Of a stretch of 12,142 nucleotides of DNA, positions 1-7,098 are shown one piece after another. Each line of letters opens with the position of its first letter. The first letter of the stretch is position 1. Origin of the DNA: an uncultured Lachnospiraceae bacterium (GTDB lineage: Bacteria > Bacillota > Clostridia > Lachnospirales > Lachnospiraceae); the NCBI GenBank assembly GCA_910585065.1, contig CAJUCG010000087.1, forward strand, positions 1 to 12,142, written 5' to 3'. A program made the translations under genes and the position numbers. A model generated the notes under the pieces. That model was not told the DNA's origin. It saw nothing but the letters and a program-made list of their open reading frames with translations, and made no database searches.

Positions 1-857
1 GGCAGGGAGGCAGAAATGCAAGGGTCATAAATAATCGGAGTGAGCTGAATGATTTAAGAAAAGAAAATATAGAGTATGTTCTTTGTGAATATCTGCCAGG
101 TGATGAGATAACAATTGACTGTTTCACTGACAGGCATGGAACAGTAAGATTTATACAGCCAAGAACGAGAGCGAGATTATTAAATGGTATATCCGCCCGT
201 TCTGAAAATATTGAAATAACCGAAGAGATAAAGCATATTATTGATGTTTTATCTGATCATATAAAGTTTCGTGGATATTGGTTCGCCCAATGCAAGAAGG
301 ATAAAAATGGGAAATATAAATTAATGGAGATCTGTACAAGGTTTGCAGGAACTTTTGGTTTAAGCAAGAGTCTTGATGTAAACCTTCCGCTACTTGCATT
401 GTGTGATTTCTCGAACATCGATGTTGGTGTTTCTCCGAACAATTACCACCTACAGTCTGATAAAACTTATATAGACAGGTATAAGATAGATTATAAATAT
501 GATCGCGTCTATTTAGATTTTGATGATACGCTGGTATTCCACAGGGAGAAGTTTAATACTGAAGCTATGCGATTTGTATATCAATGTCTGAATAAGGGAA
601 TTGAGCTAGTTCTGCTTACAAAACATACGTATGACATCCACGAGACCATGCGGAAAATTCATCTGAATGAGGACTTGTTCTCGTCCATAATTGAAGTGCC
701 GCCGGACAAAATGAAGTATGAATATATAGATAATAAGAAATCGTCAATTTTTATTGATAATGCATATGCAGAGCGATCGGCTGTGAAGGCGCATACGAAT
801 ATACCAACATTTGATGTTTCAAATTTTGATTGTCTGATTGACTGGGCAGATGACTGA
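1..857 (+). CDS. ATP-grasp ligase fused to a HAD-like domain (5' end outside window)
   Basis: The frame is open from base 3 to the TGA at 855-857, giving 284 visible residues with the start upstream of the window. The first ~135 residues look like the C-terminal half of an ATP-grasp fold: a Gly-rich GGRNARV loop at the start, EYLPGDEITIDCF (about 35-47), an Arg-rich strand QPRTRARLLNG, and LMEICTRFAGTFGL near 107-120. The acidic metal ligand of ATP-grasp enzymes would be E109, but the usual E-x-N-x-R motif reads E-I-C-T-R, so the Asn is missing. A second domain (about 165-284) has HAD motifs: DFDDT at 172-176, LLTKH, a Lys in PPDKMK, and FIDNAYAER with DN where DD is commoner. ATP-grasp enzymes join a carboxylate to an amine or thiol through an acyl-phosphate; the substrate here is unknown. 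The next gene overlaps it by 8 bases, so the two are probably coupled. Fold assignment is fairly sure; function is not. Confidence 0.8.
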   Translation, partial: QGGRNARVINNRSELNDLRKENIEYVLCEYLPGDEITIDCFTDRHGTVRFIQPRTRARLLNGISARSENIEITEEIKHIIDVLSDHIKFRGYWFAQCKKDKNGKYKLMEICTRFAGTFGLSKSLDVNLPLLALCDFSNIDVGVSPNNYHLQSDKTYIDRYKIDYKYDRVYLDFDDTLVFHREKFNTEAMRFVYQCLNKGIELVLLTKHTYDIHETMRKIHLNEDLFSSIIEVPPDKMKYEYIDNKKSSIFIDNAYAERSAVKAHTNIPTFDVSNFDCLIDWADD

Positions 858-1893
858 GGCGGGTATGGGAAGTAAAGAGATAGGCAGTGAATTCTGGAAT
901 GTTCCCGTTAGCGGGGAAAACAATACTGTTTTTAATTATGATATGGATTGGTACATATCTGGCAGATCGGCATTGCTGGCAATCATAAAGGATATAGGAA
1001 CGCAAGCGGATGTGCATACGGTGTCTCTGCCGTCCTGGTGCTGCCATACGATGATTGAACCATTTATTGATGAAGGAATAGAAGTTCATTTCTATCCTGT
1101 TTACTGGCGGGATGGTTTAATCCAGGAAATAAGTTTGGATAGTGATGTGCTGTTTTTAACGGATTACTTTGGATATTCAAGTGAACAGCCGGATTTGACC
1201 GGATATAGTGGAGTTGTAATTCGTGATGTGACTCACTCCATATTTTCCGGAAAGCATTCTGACGCTGACTATTATTTCGGCTCTCTCCGAAAATGGTGCG
1301 GCGTTTGGACAGGCGGATATGCATGGACAAAAGATGGGTATAAGTTGGACAAAGGGGCAAAAGAGGGGAGGTATGTAGAAAACCAATATGCAGTTCTCCG
1401 CAAGAAAGCTATGCTGCAAAAGTCAGAGTACATAAATAGGCAGCGTTCAGATAAAGGATATCTGATGATATATAATGAGGCAGAAAAGATATTGGAAAGC
1501 GTGGGTATAGCACCTGCATCGGACAGAGATGTGCAGTTGGCTCGGAGAATAGATGTTGATGGGATTAGGAGAAGGAGACAGGCAAATGCAGAAATATTGC
1601 GCCAGGCATTATCGGATTGGCTTATTTTCAAAAATATGAAGGAGACGGACTGCCCTTTATTCGTTTCGGTTCTCGTACCAGAGGGGAAGAGGGATAGCCT
1701 GCGACAATACTTGATTGAAAATGAAATCTATTGTCCAATTCATTGGTCGATAAGCAAATTTCATCGGATGAACGAACAGGAGCGGTTCATATATGAAAAT
1801 GAACTTAGTCTCGTTTGCGACCAGAGATACAAAGAAGAGGATATGCACCGAATGGTAGAGGCGATAAATAAATTCATGGAAGGAGTGCGATGA
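850..1893 (+). CDS. Divergent DegT/DnrJ/EryC1/StrS-like PLP aminotransferase
   Basis: This 347-residue protein resembles the fold-type I PLP enzymes used to make amino sugars, though it is far from the canonical ones. Visible landmarks are an N-terminal GSEFW segment, SGRSALLAII (about 37-46, the position of the usual SGTxAL helix), SLPSWCCHTMIEPF (about 59-72), IRDVTHS with the presumed PLP-pyridine Asp at D126 (the EDAAHA site), and GSLRKWCGVWTGG with the presumed Schiff-base Lys at K148. The length fits the family (about 350-400). The ATG at 850 overlaps the preceding stop by 8 bases. A TTG at 838 and an ATG at 865, the latter behind a weak gaggcggg, are alternatives. It ends four bases into the next gene. 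Its place between an ATP-grasp gene and a FemAB-like gene suggests one small pathway. Whether it still transaminates, or acts as a dehydratase or a non-catalytic relative, cannot be told. Confidence 0.75.
   Translation: MTEAGMGSKEIGSEFWNVPVSGENNTVFNYDMDWYISGRSALLAIIKDIGTQADVHTVSLPSWCCHTMIEPFIDEGIEVHFYPVYWRDGLIQEISLDSDVLFLTDYFGYSSEQPDLTGYSGVVIRDVTHSIFSGKHSDADYYFGSLRKWCGVWTGGYAWTKDGYKLDKGAKEGRYVENQYAVLRKKAMLQKSEYINRQRSDKGYLMIYNEAEKILESVGIAPASDRDVQLARRIDVDGIRRRRQANAEILRQALSDWLIFKNMKETDCPLFVSVLVPEGKRDSLRQYLIENEIYCPIHWSISKFHRMNEQERFIYENELSLVCDQRYKEEDMHRMVEAINKFMEGVR
1878..1885 (+). promoter_or_regulatory. Ribosome binding site deciding the FemAB-like start
   Basis: GGAAGGAG lies inside the last codons of the PLP gene. 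Two adjacent ATG codons follow at 1890 and 1893. The spacer is 4 bases to the first and 7 to the second, so the second is preferred. Either way the start overlaps the upstream TGA (1891-1893), which points to coupled translation. Confidence 0.7.
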
Positions 1894-2951
1894 TGCTCAC
1901 GGTTTATACAATAGAACAATCTGAAAAGTGGGATTCCATCGTTCGCTCTTTCAAAGATTATGATGTCTATTGGCTTAGTGGGTATGTGAAAGCTTTTCAA
2001 ATTCACGGTGATGGCGAGTCGCTGCTGTTTTACTATTTTGATGATTACACCCGTGGCATCAATGTGGTTATGAAACGGGACGTGGCGGGAGATGAACGAT
2101 TCAAAGGGAAAATAAAGGAAGGACAGTATTTTGATTTTGCCACGCCATATGGCTATGGAGGCTGGCTCATTGAAGGGGAGAACAGCGATCAACTTTTTAA
2201 TGCCTATACCACATGGTTGAATAGAAATGATATTGTAAGTGAATTTGTAAGATTTCATCCGATGGTGAAAAATCATGAGTCATGTACGCCCTTCTATGAA
2301 ATTATACGGCTTGGTGAGGTTGTTCACATGGACTTGAATGCTCCAGAGATTATCTGGAACAACATCACTAGCAAAAACCGGAATATGATAAGAAAAGCTA
2401 TCAAGAACGGAATTAAAATCTACAACGGTCGATTTCCAGAAATTTATGACAGATTCCGTGCAATCTACAACAGCACAATGGATAAGGACAATGCGGAAGA
2501 GTATTATTACTTTGGCAAACAGTTTTATACATCAGTATTACATGATCTTCCACAGAATGCACAAGTTTTCTGGGCGGAAAAGGACGAAAAAATTATTGCG
2601 GCAAGCATCATGATTGGAGTAAATGGGAACCTGAACTACCATTTATCCGGTTCACTCCGTGAGTACAGTAATCTGGCACCTACAAACCTTCTGCTATATG
2701 AGGCAGCTCTTTGGGGCTGCGCGAATGGTTATAATACGCTGTACCTTGGCGGCGGGGTAGGTGCGGGTGAGGACAGTCTGTTCAAATTCAAGAGAGCATT
2801 CTATAAAGGTGATTTACATCACTTTTATATCGGAAAGAGAATATTTGATAAGAAAACTTATCAGAAACTTTTGGATATCAGAAGCAATGGTGATGCTGAA
2901 AGAGAGAGGGCGTTGGTAGATACGGGATTCTTCCCTCTCTATCGTGCGTGA
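1893..2951 (+). CDS. FemAB-like / Acetyltransf_6 (GNAT-fold) transferase
   Basis: This 352-residue protein matches the double-GNAT pattern of FemA/FemB aminoacyltransferases and the related Acetyltransf_6 (BioF2-like) group. Signs are PYGYGGW (about 85-91) in the first half, the basic helix SKNRNMIRKAIKNG (about 160-173), which resembles the K-x-R-x-x-I-R-K-A motif, VFWAEKDEKIIAASIMI (about 225-240), and YLGGGVGAGE followed by LFKFKRAF (about 284-303) near the C-terminus. Family members move amino acids from aminoacyl-tRNA onto peptidoglycan precursors, or acyl groups onto amines. No signal peptide or membrane segment is visible, so it should be cytosolic or peripheral. It overlaps the preceding stop and closes a three-gene coupled set. 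The 3' end also marks where base composition drops. A role in adding an aminoacyl or acyl group to a sugar or lipid-linked precursor is inference. Confidence 0.75.
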   Translation: MLTVYTIEQSEKWDSIVRSFKDYDVYWLSGYVKAFQIHGDGESLLFYYFDDYTRGINVVMKRDVAGDERFKGKIKEGQYFDFATPYGYGGWLIEGENSDQLFNAYTTWLNRNDIVSEFVRFHPMVKNHESCTPFYEIIRLGEVVHMDLNAPEIIWNNITSKNRNMIRKAIKNGIKIYNGRFPEIYDRFRAIYNSTMDKDNAEEYYYFGKQFYTSVLHDLPQNAQVFWAEKDEKIIAASIMIGVNGNLNYHLSGSLREYSNLAPTNLLLYEAALWGCANGYNTLYLGGGVGAGEDSLFKFKRAFYKGDLHHFYIGKRIFDKKTYQKLLDIRSNGDAERERALVDTGFFPLYRA

Positions 2952-2986
2952 ACCGCACATATGAATGCCCGATTAAGGAATCGTTT

Positions 2987-3015
2987 TTGGGATGAAGAGA
3001 AATGTTTCTTATATT
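2987..3015 (+). promoter_or_regulatory. Candidate sigma-A promoter ahead of the AT-rich block
   Basis: TTGGGA (2987-2992) and TATATT (3010-3015) are separated by 17 bases, matching the -35/-10 consensus at 4/6 and 5/6. Transcription would begin near 3022, about 30 bases before the preferred GTG start at 3054. It lies in the 102-base gap between the coupled trio and the O-acyltransferase, one of the larger gaps in the window. AT-rich DNA yields such matches by chance, so this is tentative. Confidence 0.3.
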
Positions 3016-3053
3016 TTCAAATAAAACTATAAAAAGTGAAATGTGGTGATAGT

Positions 3054-3596
3054 GTGAAAGGAAAAAGACTTGTTCATCAGTTGAGATTTTTGATAATAAA
3101 CAATTCGTACAAGCGTGGAAGATATATCAAAAAGAAACATATATTTTATAGCTGTGGAGAGAATGTAAGTTTTCAGCCTAGAAAAGTTCCGTTATATGGA
3201 GAACTTATTTCTATTGGAGACAATGTTGTGATAGCCTCCGATACTTGTTTTTGTACCCATGATGGAATTAACAGCGTTTTTTCCAGAGCGGGAACCACGG
3301 TTCACGAAAAAGTGGGATGCATAAAAGTTGGAAACAATTGTTTTATTGGTGCAGGTGCAACACTGATGTATGATATATGCATCGGTGATAATTGTATTGT
3401 TGCGGCGGGAGCGGTGGTAATCAGGGATGTACCTTCTGGAAGCATAGTGGGGGGGGTACCAGCGAAGGTAATTGGCAAAACAGAAGATCTTGTTAAAAAG
3501 TACAAAAGCAACCACAGAGTTGTAGTTTACAACGAAAGTATTGACCATGAATCAACAACTTGGTTCTGGAATGAGTTCTATAAAAAAAGGAAATAA
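3054..3596 (+). CDS. Hexapeptide-repeat (left-handed beta-helix) O-acyltransferase
   Basis: This 180-residue protein is of the CatB/LacA/WbbJ-type acyltransferase class. After a basic N-terminus it shows the isoleucine-patch repeats of a left-handed beta-helix: LISIGDNVVIASDTCF (about 51-66), IKVGNNCFIGAGATL and ICIGDNCIVAAGAVVI, ending in the signature GGVPAKVIG (about 133-141). H69 in FCTHDG is a plausible catalytic His. Such enzymes transfer acetyl from acetyl-CoA to a sugar hydroxyl or amine. The longer frame opens at a GTG at 3036 with no ribosome site; the GTG at 3054 follows GTGGTGAT and is preferred, though its site is weak. A run of eight G residues encodes the Gly-Gly before VPAKV, and a one-base slip in either direction truncates the last ~45 residues. 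The gene precedes a GT2 gene by 11 bases, so it probably decorates the polymer. Confidence 0.85.
   Translation: MKGKRLVHQLRFLIINNSYKRGRYIKKKHIFYSCGENVSFQPRKVPLYGELISIGDNVVIASDTCFCTHDGINSVFSRAGTTVHEKVGCIKVGNNCFIGAGATLMYDICIGDNCIVAAGAVVIRDVPSGSIVGGVPAKVIGKTEDLVKKYKSNHRVVVYNESIDHESTTWFWNEFYKKRK
3449..3456 (+). repeat. G8 homopolymer inside the O-acyltransferase gene
   Basis: Eight consecutive G residues span the codons GTG-GGG-GGG-GTA (Val-Gly-Gly-Val). Losing one G gives TAC CAG CGA AGG TAA; gaining one gives a stop (TGT TAA) about 13 codons on. The tract is far longer than other G runs in the AT-rich block (mostly 4-5) and is a potential slipped-strand mispairing site. Confidence 0.85.
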
Positions 3597-3607
3597 AGGA
3601 AAGAATA

Positions 3608-4603
3608 ATGAGCCATCAATTACCACTGATTTCAATAATTGTGCCAATGCACAATGCTGATAAGTATATTCAACGCTGTGTCGAATCTATACGTAGACAA
3701 AGCTATAAGAATTTTGAAATAATATTAGTAGATGATCATTCAACAGATAATACTCTTCAGTTATGTAGAGAAATCTTTGATGATGATAGAGTATTTATTT
3801 CTGCGAATACAGGAAGAAAAGGCGTGTCGGCTGCTAGAAATTATGGGATTAAACTGGCAAAAGGGGACTATATAACATTTGTTGATGCTGATGATGTTAT
3901 TGATAGCAACTACTTGGAAGTCTTATTTTCATTAAATAAAAAATACTCAGATTGTTTGCCTATGTGTCGTCTTGTGGAATTTAGTAAAAAAAATCCTGAA
4001 TTTTCGTTAATCACAGATGAACAGGTAAAATATATTTCAAGGAAAATTTTTTTGGCTAACATTTATTTTTTCCATCCTTCTGCATGTGCATGTCTATTTA
4101 AAAGCAAAATAATTAAAGAATATGATATTAAGTTTGAAGAGAAATGCAGTTTTTGCGAGGATGATTATTTTGTGAGTAAATATGTAGCATTTTGTAAAGG
4201 GGTTATACTGACAACGTGCAGATTATATGGCTATTATATTAATTATGGCGGCTTGGGAACGCATAAAGACCATTCTAAGCTGAATAAATCAGATGTGGAT
4301 CATAGGGCAGAGAGCATATTAGGGTTGAGAGATGCAATAGATTTTGCAGATAGATATAATGGAGGCACAAGCAAATATATTAAGGTGGGATATAGTTTTA
4401 TTGCCGCGGATATTATGTTGACTGCACAAAGAGCAGAAATAAGTAATTTTAAGCATAAGAATGAAATAAAACATTACCTGTCTCTGTTAAACTGTCTATA
4501 TTTTATTATTTTAGGAAAAAGTAAAAAGCAAGTGTTATTTGTGAGCGCAGTAGCAATAAACTCACATCTGACAAAGAAGCTATTAGACAGAATAAATTAT
4601 TAG
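3608..4603 (+). CDS. GT2 family glycosyltransferase (GT-A fold)
   Basis: This 331-residue enzyme has the standard N-terminal GT2 domain. It begins with ISIIVPMHNADKYIQRCVES (from residue 8), has VDDHSTDNT at 41-49 for nucleotide binding, GVSAARNYGI (about 72-81), and the metal-binding DxD as FVDADD (D93-D96). An acidic pair in SFCEDDYF (about 181-188) sits where GT2 enzymes carry the catalytic base. The C-terminal third has no recognisable domain and ends in a hydrophobic, basic stretch that may lie on the membrane. It would add one sugar to the lipid-linked repeat unit on the cytoplasmic face; donor and acceptor cannot be read. AAAGGAAAG precedes the ATG. The gene is AT-rich and contains an A8 run at 3986-3993. 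Confidence 0.92.
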   Translation: MSHQLPLISIIVPMHNADKYIQRCVESIRRQSYKNFEIILVDDHSTDNTLQLCREIFDDDRVFISANTGRKGVSAARNYGIKLAKGDYITFVDADDVIDSNYLEVLFSLNKKYSDCLPMCRLVEFSKKNPEFSLITDEQVKYISRKIFLANIYFFHPSACACLFKSKIIKEYDIKFEEKCSFCEDDYFVSKYVAFCKGVILTTCRLYGYYINYGGLGTHKDHSKLNKSDVDHRAESILGLRDAIDFADRYNGGTSKYIKVGYSFIAADIMLTAQRAEISNFKHKNEIKHYLSLLNCLYFIILGKSKKQVLFVSAVAINSHLTKKLLDRINY

Positions 4604-4654
4604 AAGGTTATATAGCAATATCAATAATATGCTTATTGAAACATAGGAGGAACA

Positions 4655-5863
4655 ATGAAAAGAAAAGCAGTGATCAAAATAAGATATTCGAGCTTATATA
4701 ATCTGATAATAGTTTTACTACCGCTATTAGGTTATTTAAAATCTCCGCTGCCATTTATGAATTTGGGGACTTTTCTTCTAACCATAGCTTCTCCATTTGT
4801 TATTCTAGATAATCTTAAGAAAAATAGAACAACAATTGGATTAAAGCCATTAGTCCCATATTTGGTTTGCATTACCGTACAAAGCATAATATTTTCCATT
4901 TGGCAAAACGATAATAAAGGAGTAGTTTCTGCATTGTATATGTGGTTTATTTGTATAATTACTCTTTACTTTGGATTGAGAAAAAGCTTTGATTTAGATA
5001 GAGCAAGAAGTTATCTTGAAACCGTTGGAATCATATTAACATGCACTGTTCTAATACAATACCTAATTTATTTTCTAACTGGAACAGCACGTCCAATAAC
5101 ACCGGATACCTTGTTATATGATCAGGAATCATTTTCAACTGAAATAAGATATATTGGTAGCATTCCTAGGTTTGGTGGCTGTTTTCCTGAACCAGCTCAT
5201 TTTAGTCAATATGTTGTCATATGTATAATATCCGCATTGTTCGCCGGAAAAACAAAATCAACAAGTATCAAGAAAGCTATTTTTATGACGTTTGGAATAC
5301 TATTAACAACCTCTGGAATGGGTCTGATGCTAAGCGTATTTGTATGGATGTTTTGGTATGTATTTTATAGGAGAGAAAAATCAACTAATAAATTTGAGAA
5401 CATTTTAATGAATGCAATGTTGGTAATAATAATTGCATTTGTATTATTTTTCATTGCGATGCAGTTTGAAGCTTTTCAGGCAATCGTCGGAAGGATATTC
5501 GGAATCAATAGTTCCTATAATGCAATACAAGGTAGAACATGGGCATACCATATGTATCAAAGACTCAGTGCTAAAGAACAAATATATGGTGTAGGATATG
5601 GATTTATACCTCCTATTTTTATGGCGAGCGTACCTTTAACTTTATATACTACGGGTATTTTCGGAATTGTAACATTAGCTTACAGCCTTATAAATATTGT
5701 ATTTACATCAAAAGGATTTTCAAGAGAAGTTTGTATTGTATTTATTCTAATGCTCTTCTTTACAGGCGTGTTTAATCAACGCGGTGTGGCATTTTATTAT
5801 TCTTTCATGGCAGCGGGGGCGACCCGACGTAAATACAAGTCAAAATATCTTAGTAGAATTTGA
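4655..5863 (+). CDS. wzy: Wzy-type O-antigen/capsule polymerase (multi-pass membrane protein)
   Basis: This 402-residue protein has about ten hydrophobic membrane spans, among them residues 14-27, 35-52, 66-82, 91-107, 123-141, 184-197, 207-238, 252-270, 327-350 and 358-374. Typical Wzy features are a large loop containing RFGGCFPEPAHFSQY (about 172-186), GRTWAY (293-298) and GVGYGF (312-317). These polymerases join undecaprenyl-linked repeat units outside the membrane, and their sequences diverge so much that topology and loop motifs are the main evidence. AGGAGG at 4645-4650 stands 4 bases before the ATG. A 7-base inverted repeat (4621-4627 with 4633-4639) lies just ahead in the 51-base gap but has no terminator tail. 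The flippase at 9450 and three glycosyltransferases support a Wzx/Wzy pathway. An O-antigen ligase-like role is the main alternative. Confidence 0.85.
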   Translation: MKRKAVIKIRYSSLYNLIIVLLPLLGYLKSPLPFMNLGTFLLTIASPFVILDNLKKNRTTIGLKPLVPYLVCITVQSIIFSIWQNDNKGVVSALYMWFICIITLYFGLRKSFDLDRARSYLETVGIILTCTVLIQYLIYFLTGTARPITPDTLLYDQESFSTEIRYIGSIPRFGGCFPEPAHFSQYVVICIISALFAGKTKSTSIKKAIFMTFGILLTTSGMGLMLSVFVWMFWYVFYRREKSTNKFENILMNAMLVIIIAFVLFFIAMQFEAFQAIVGRIFGINSSYNAIQGRTWAYHMYQRLSAKEQIYGVGYGFIPPIFMASVPLTLYTTGIFGIVTLAYSLINIVFTSKGFSREVCIVFILMLFFTGVFNQRGVAFYYSFMAAGATRRKYKSKYLSRI

Positions 5864-5927
5864 TAATTCGGGAACATTTAGAAGAATAATGCCTTTATAT
5901 TAGCATTTTTGAGGAAGGGAAAAGTGT

Positions 5928-7079
5928 ATGAACAGAATAGGACTTGTAACTATCTACTCAAAAAATTATGGCTCTGTGCTTCAATGCTATGCCACAAAAA
6001 AATTCTTAAGTAATGTGGGTATAGAATGTGATGTTTTATTTCATAAACTGGATAGAAAGGAGCGACTACTATATTGGGCTAGAAAGGCAGCTGTTATTTG
6101 TTATAACTCAATGAAATACAAGGGGTTTTTTAGATATTTTGTTGAGGACACAAAAGCTCAGCACAAGTCAATCAATAGCTTATCCAAGAAATCAGAAATC
6201 TTTCTGGATAAATTTACAAGAAATGTTTTACAACCGAGAGGTTATACCGTTTCGCAGCTAAAAAGACTTTCATTGCGGGGCGAATACTCGTATTTTTTAG
6301 CTGGGGCAGATCAGGTATGGAATGGCGCAAGAATTATAGATCCATTTATGTTTCTTTGCTTCTCTGAAAACAATAAGAAAATTTCTCTTGCCCCAAGTTT
6401 TGGGGTTGATAAAATAGCACGATTCAACGAAAAAGAGTTTAAAAAACGAATAGAAACATTTTATAGGCTGTCGGCAAGAGAATTATCAGGACAAACTATG
6501 ATTGTTAAATTAACGAATAAAAGCTGTGAGCGAGTTGCTGATCCTGTATTGCTCCTTAGCCAAGCTGACTGGAATGCATTTGGCAGCCTAAGCAGATTAA
6601 ATACGGAGAGAGGGTATATATTTGTCCATTTTTTAGATAAACCTTCAGATTTTTCGTTAAGCGTTATTAATTGGATATCCCAAAAAAATAGTCTAAAGGT
6701 TATCTGTTTTGCGTATCCACACGAAGAATACCATATGTTTACTTCATTTCAGTTTGTTGATGGCTCTCCTTATGATTATATTCATTTAATTGAGAACGCC
6801 AGCTTTGTTTGTACCGATTCATTTCATACGACTCAGTTTTCAATTATCTTTGACAGAAAGTTTTATGTGTTTGAGAGAAACTACACTCACCGGAATAGTC
6901 AACAAAGCAGATTGGAGAATCTAATAAACTTATATTCATGTGAAGATAGGTACATCAATAGTGAATGTAATAATATAGAAAGGCTTGATTTTGGATTGAA
7001 TTCTTCATATAGAGCAAAACTTTGCGAAGAGCATGACAGAGTTGTACTATATCTGAAATCCGCATTAGGGATGAATTAA
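5928..7079 (+). CDS. Polysaccharide pyruvyl transferase family protein
   Basis: This 383-residue protein fits the polysaccharide pyruvyl transferase family (WcaK/CsaB type). Features in order are IGLVTIYSKNYGSVLQCYAT (4-23), LAGADQVWNG (124-133), SLAPSFGVDKI (about 153-163), LSARE (181-185), VADPVLLL (203-210) and CTDSFHTTQFSIIF (295-308), the conserved SxH segment near the C-terminus. Such enzymes add pyruvate from phosphoenolpyruvate as a ketal on a sugar, giving the polymer a negative charge. Some family members in this broad group have other or unknown roles, so the activity is a family-based inference. A strong site GGAAGGGA (5913-5920) sits 7 bases from the ATG. The gene lies between the polymerase and a GT2 gene, as expected for a decoration enzyme of the same repeat unit. 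Confidence 0.88.
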   Translation: MNRIGLVTIYSKNYGSVLQCYATKKFLSNVGIECDVLFHKLDRKERLLYWARKAAVICYNSMKYKGFFRYFVEDTKAQHKSINSLSKKSEIFLDKFTRNVLQPRGYTVSQLKRLSLRGEYSYFLAGADQVWNGARIIDPFMFLCFSENNKKISLAPSFGVDKIARFNEKEFKKRIETFYRLSARELSGQTMIVKLTNKSCERVADPVLLLSQADWNAFGSLSRLNTERGYIFVHFLDKPSDFSLSVINWISQKNSLKVICFAYPHEEYHMFTSFQFVDGSPYDYIHLIENASFVCTDSFHTTQFSIIFDRKFYVFERNYTHRNSQQSRLENLINLYSCEDRYINSECNNIERLDFGLNSSYRAKLCEEHDRVVLYLKSALGMN

Positions 7080-7098
7080 GGTAACGGGAGTATAGAAT

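Noticed and set aside
751..1089. Minus-strand open frames opposite the PLP and FemAB-like genes, and opposite the aminotransferase
   Set aside because: No ribosome sites or recognisable domains; they mirror the codon pattern of the real + strand genes.
2903..2940. AGAGAGGG / CCCTCTCT inverted repeat at the end of the FemAB-like gene
   Set aside because: The arms are simple-sequence, the loop is 22 bases, it lies within coding sequence and no T run follows, so it is not a convincing terminator.
2961..3032. 23-codon open frame (ATG to TAA) in the gap before the O-acyltransferase
   Set aside because: No ribosome site precedes it and the peptide resembles nothing I know, so it is more likely chance in AT-rich DNA.
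3986..3993. A8 run inside the first GT2 gene (also A8 at 9664-9671 in the flippase)
   Set aside because: Long A runs are expected in AT-rich genes, unlike G runs, so these alone do not suggest phase variation.
4621..4639. TCAATAA / TTATTGA inverted repeat before the Wzy-like gene
   Set aside because: A 7-base, nearly all A/T stem with a 5-base loop and no T tail is expected by chance in this composition; no regulatory reading is supported.
5888..5910. AATGC...GCATT followed by five T residues before the pyruvyl transferase gene
   Set aside because: The stem is only 5 bases with a 10-base loop, too weak to call a terminator, and the next gene has its own strong ribosome site directly after it.
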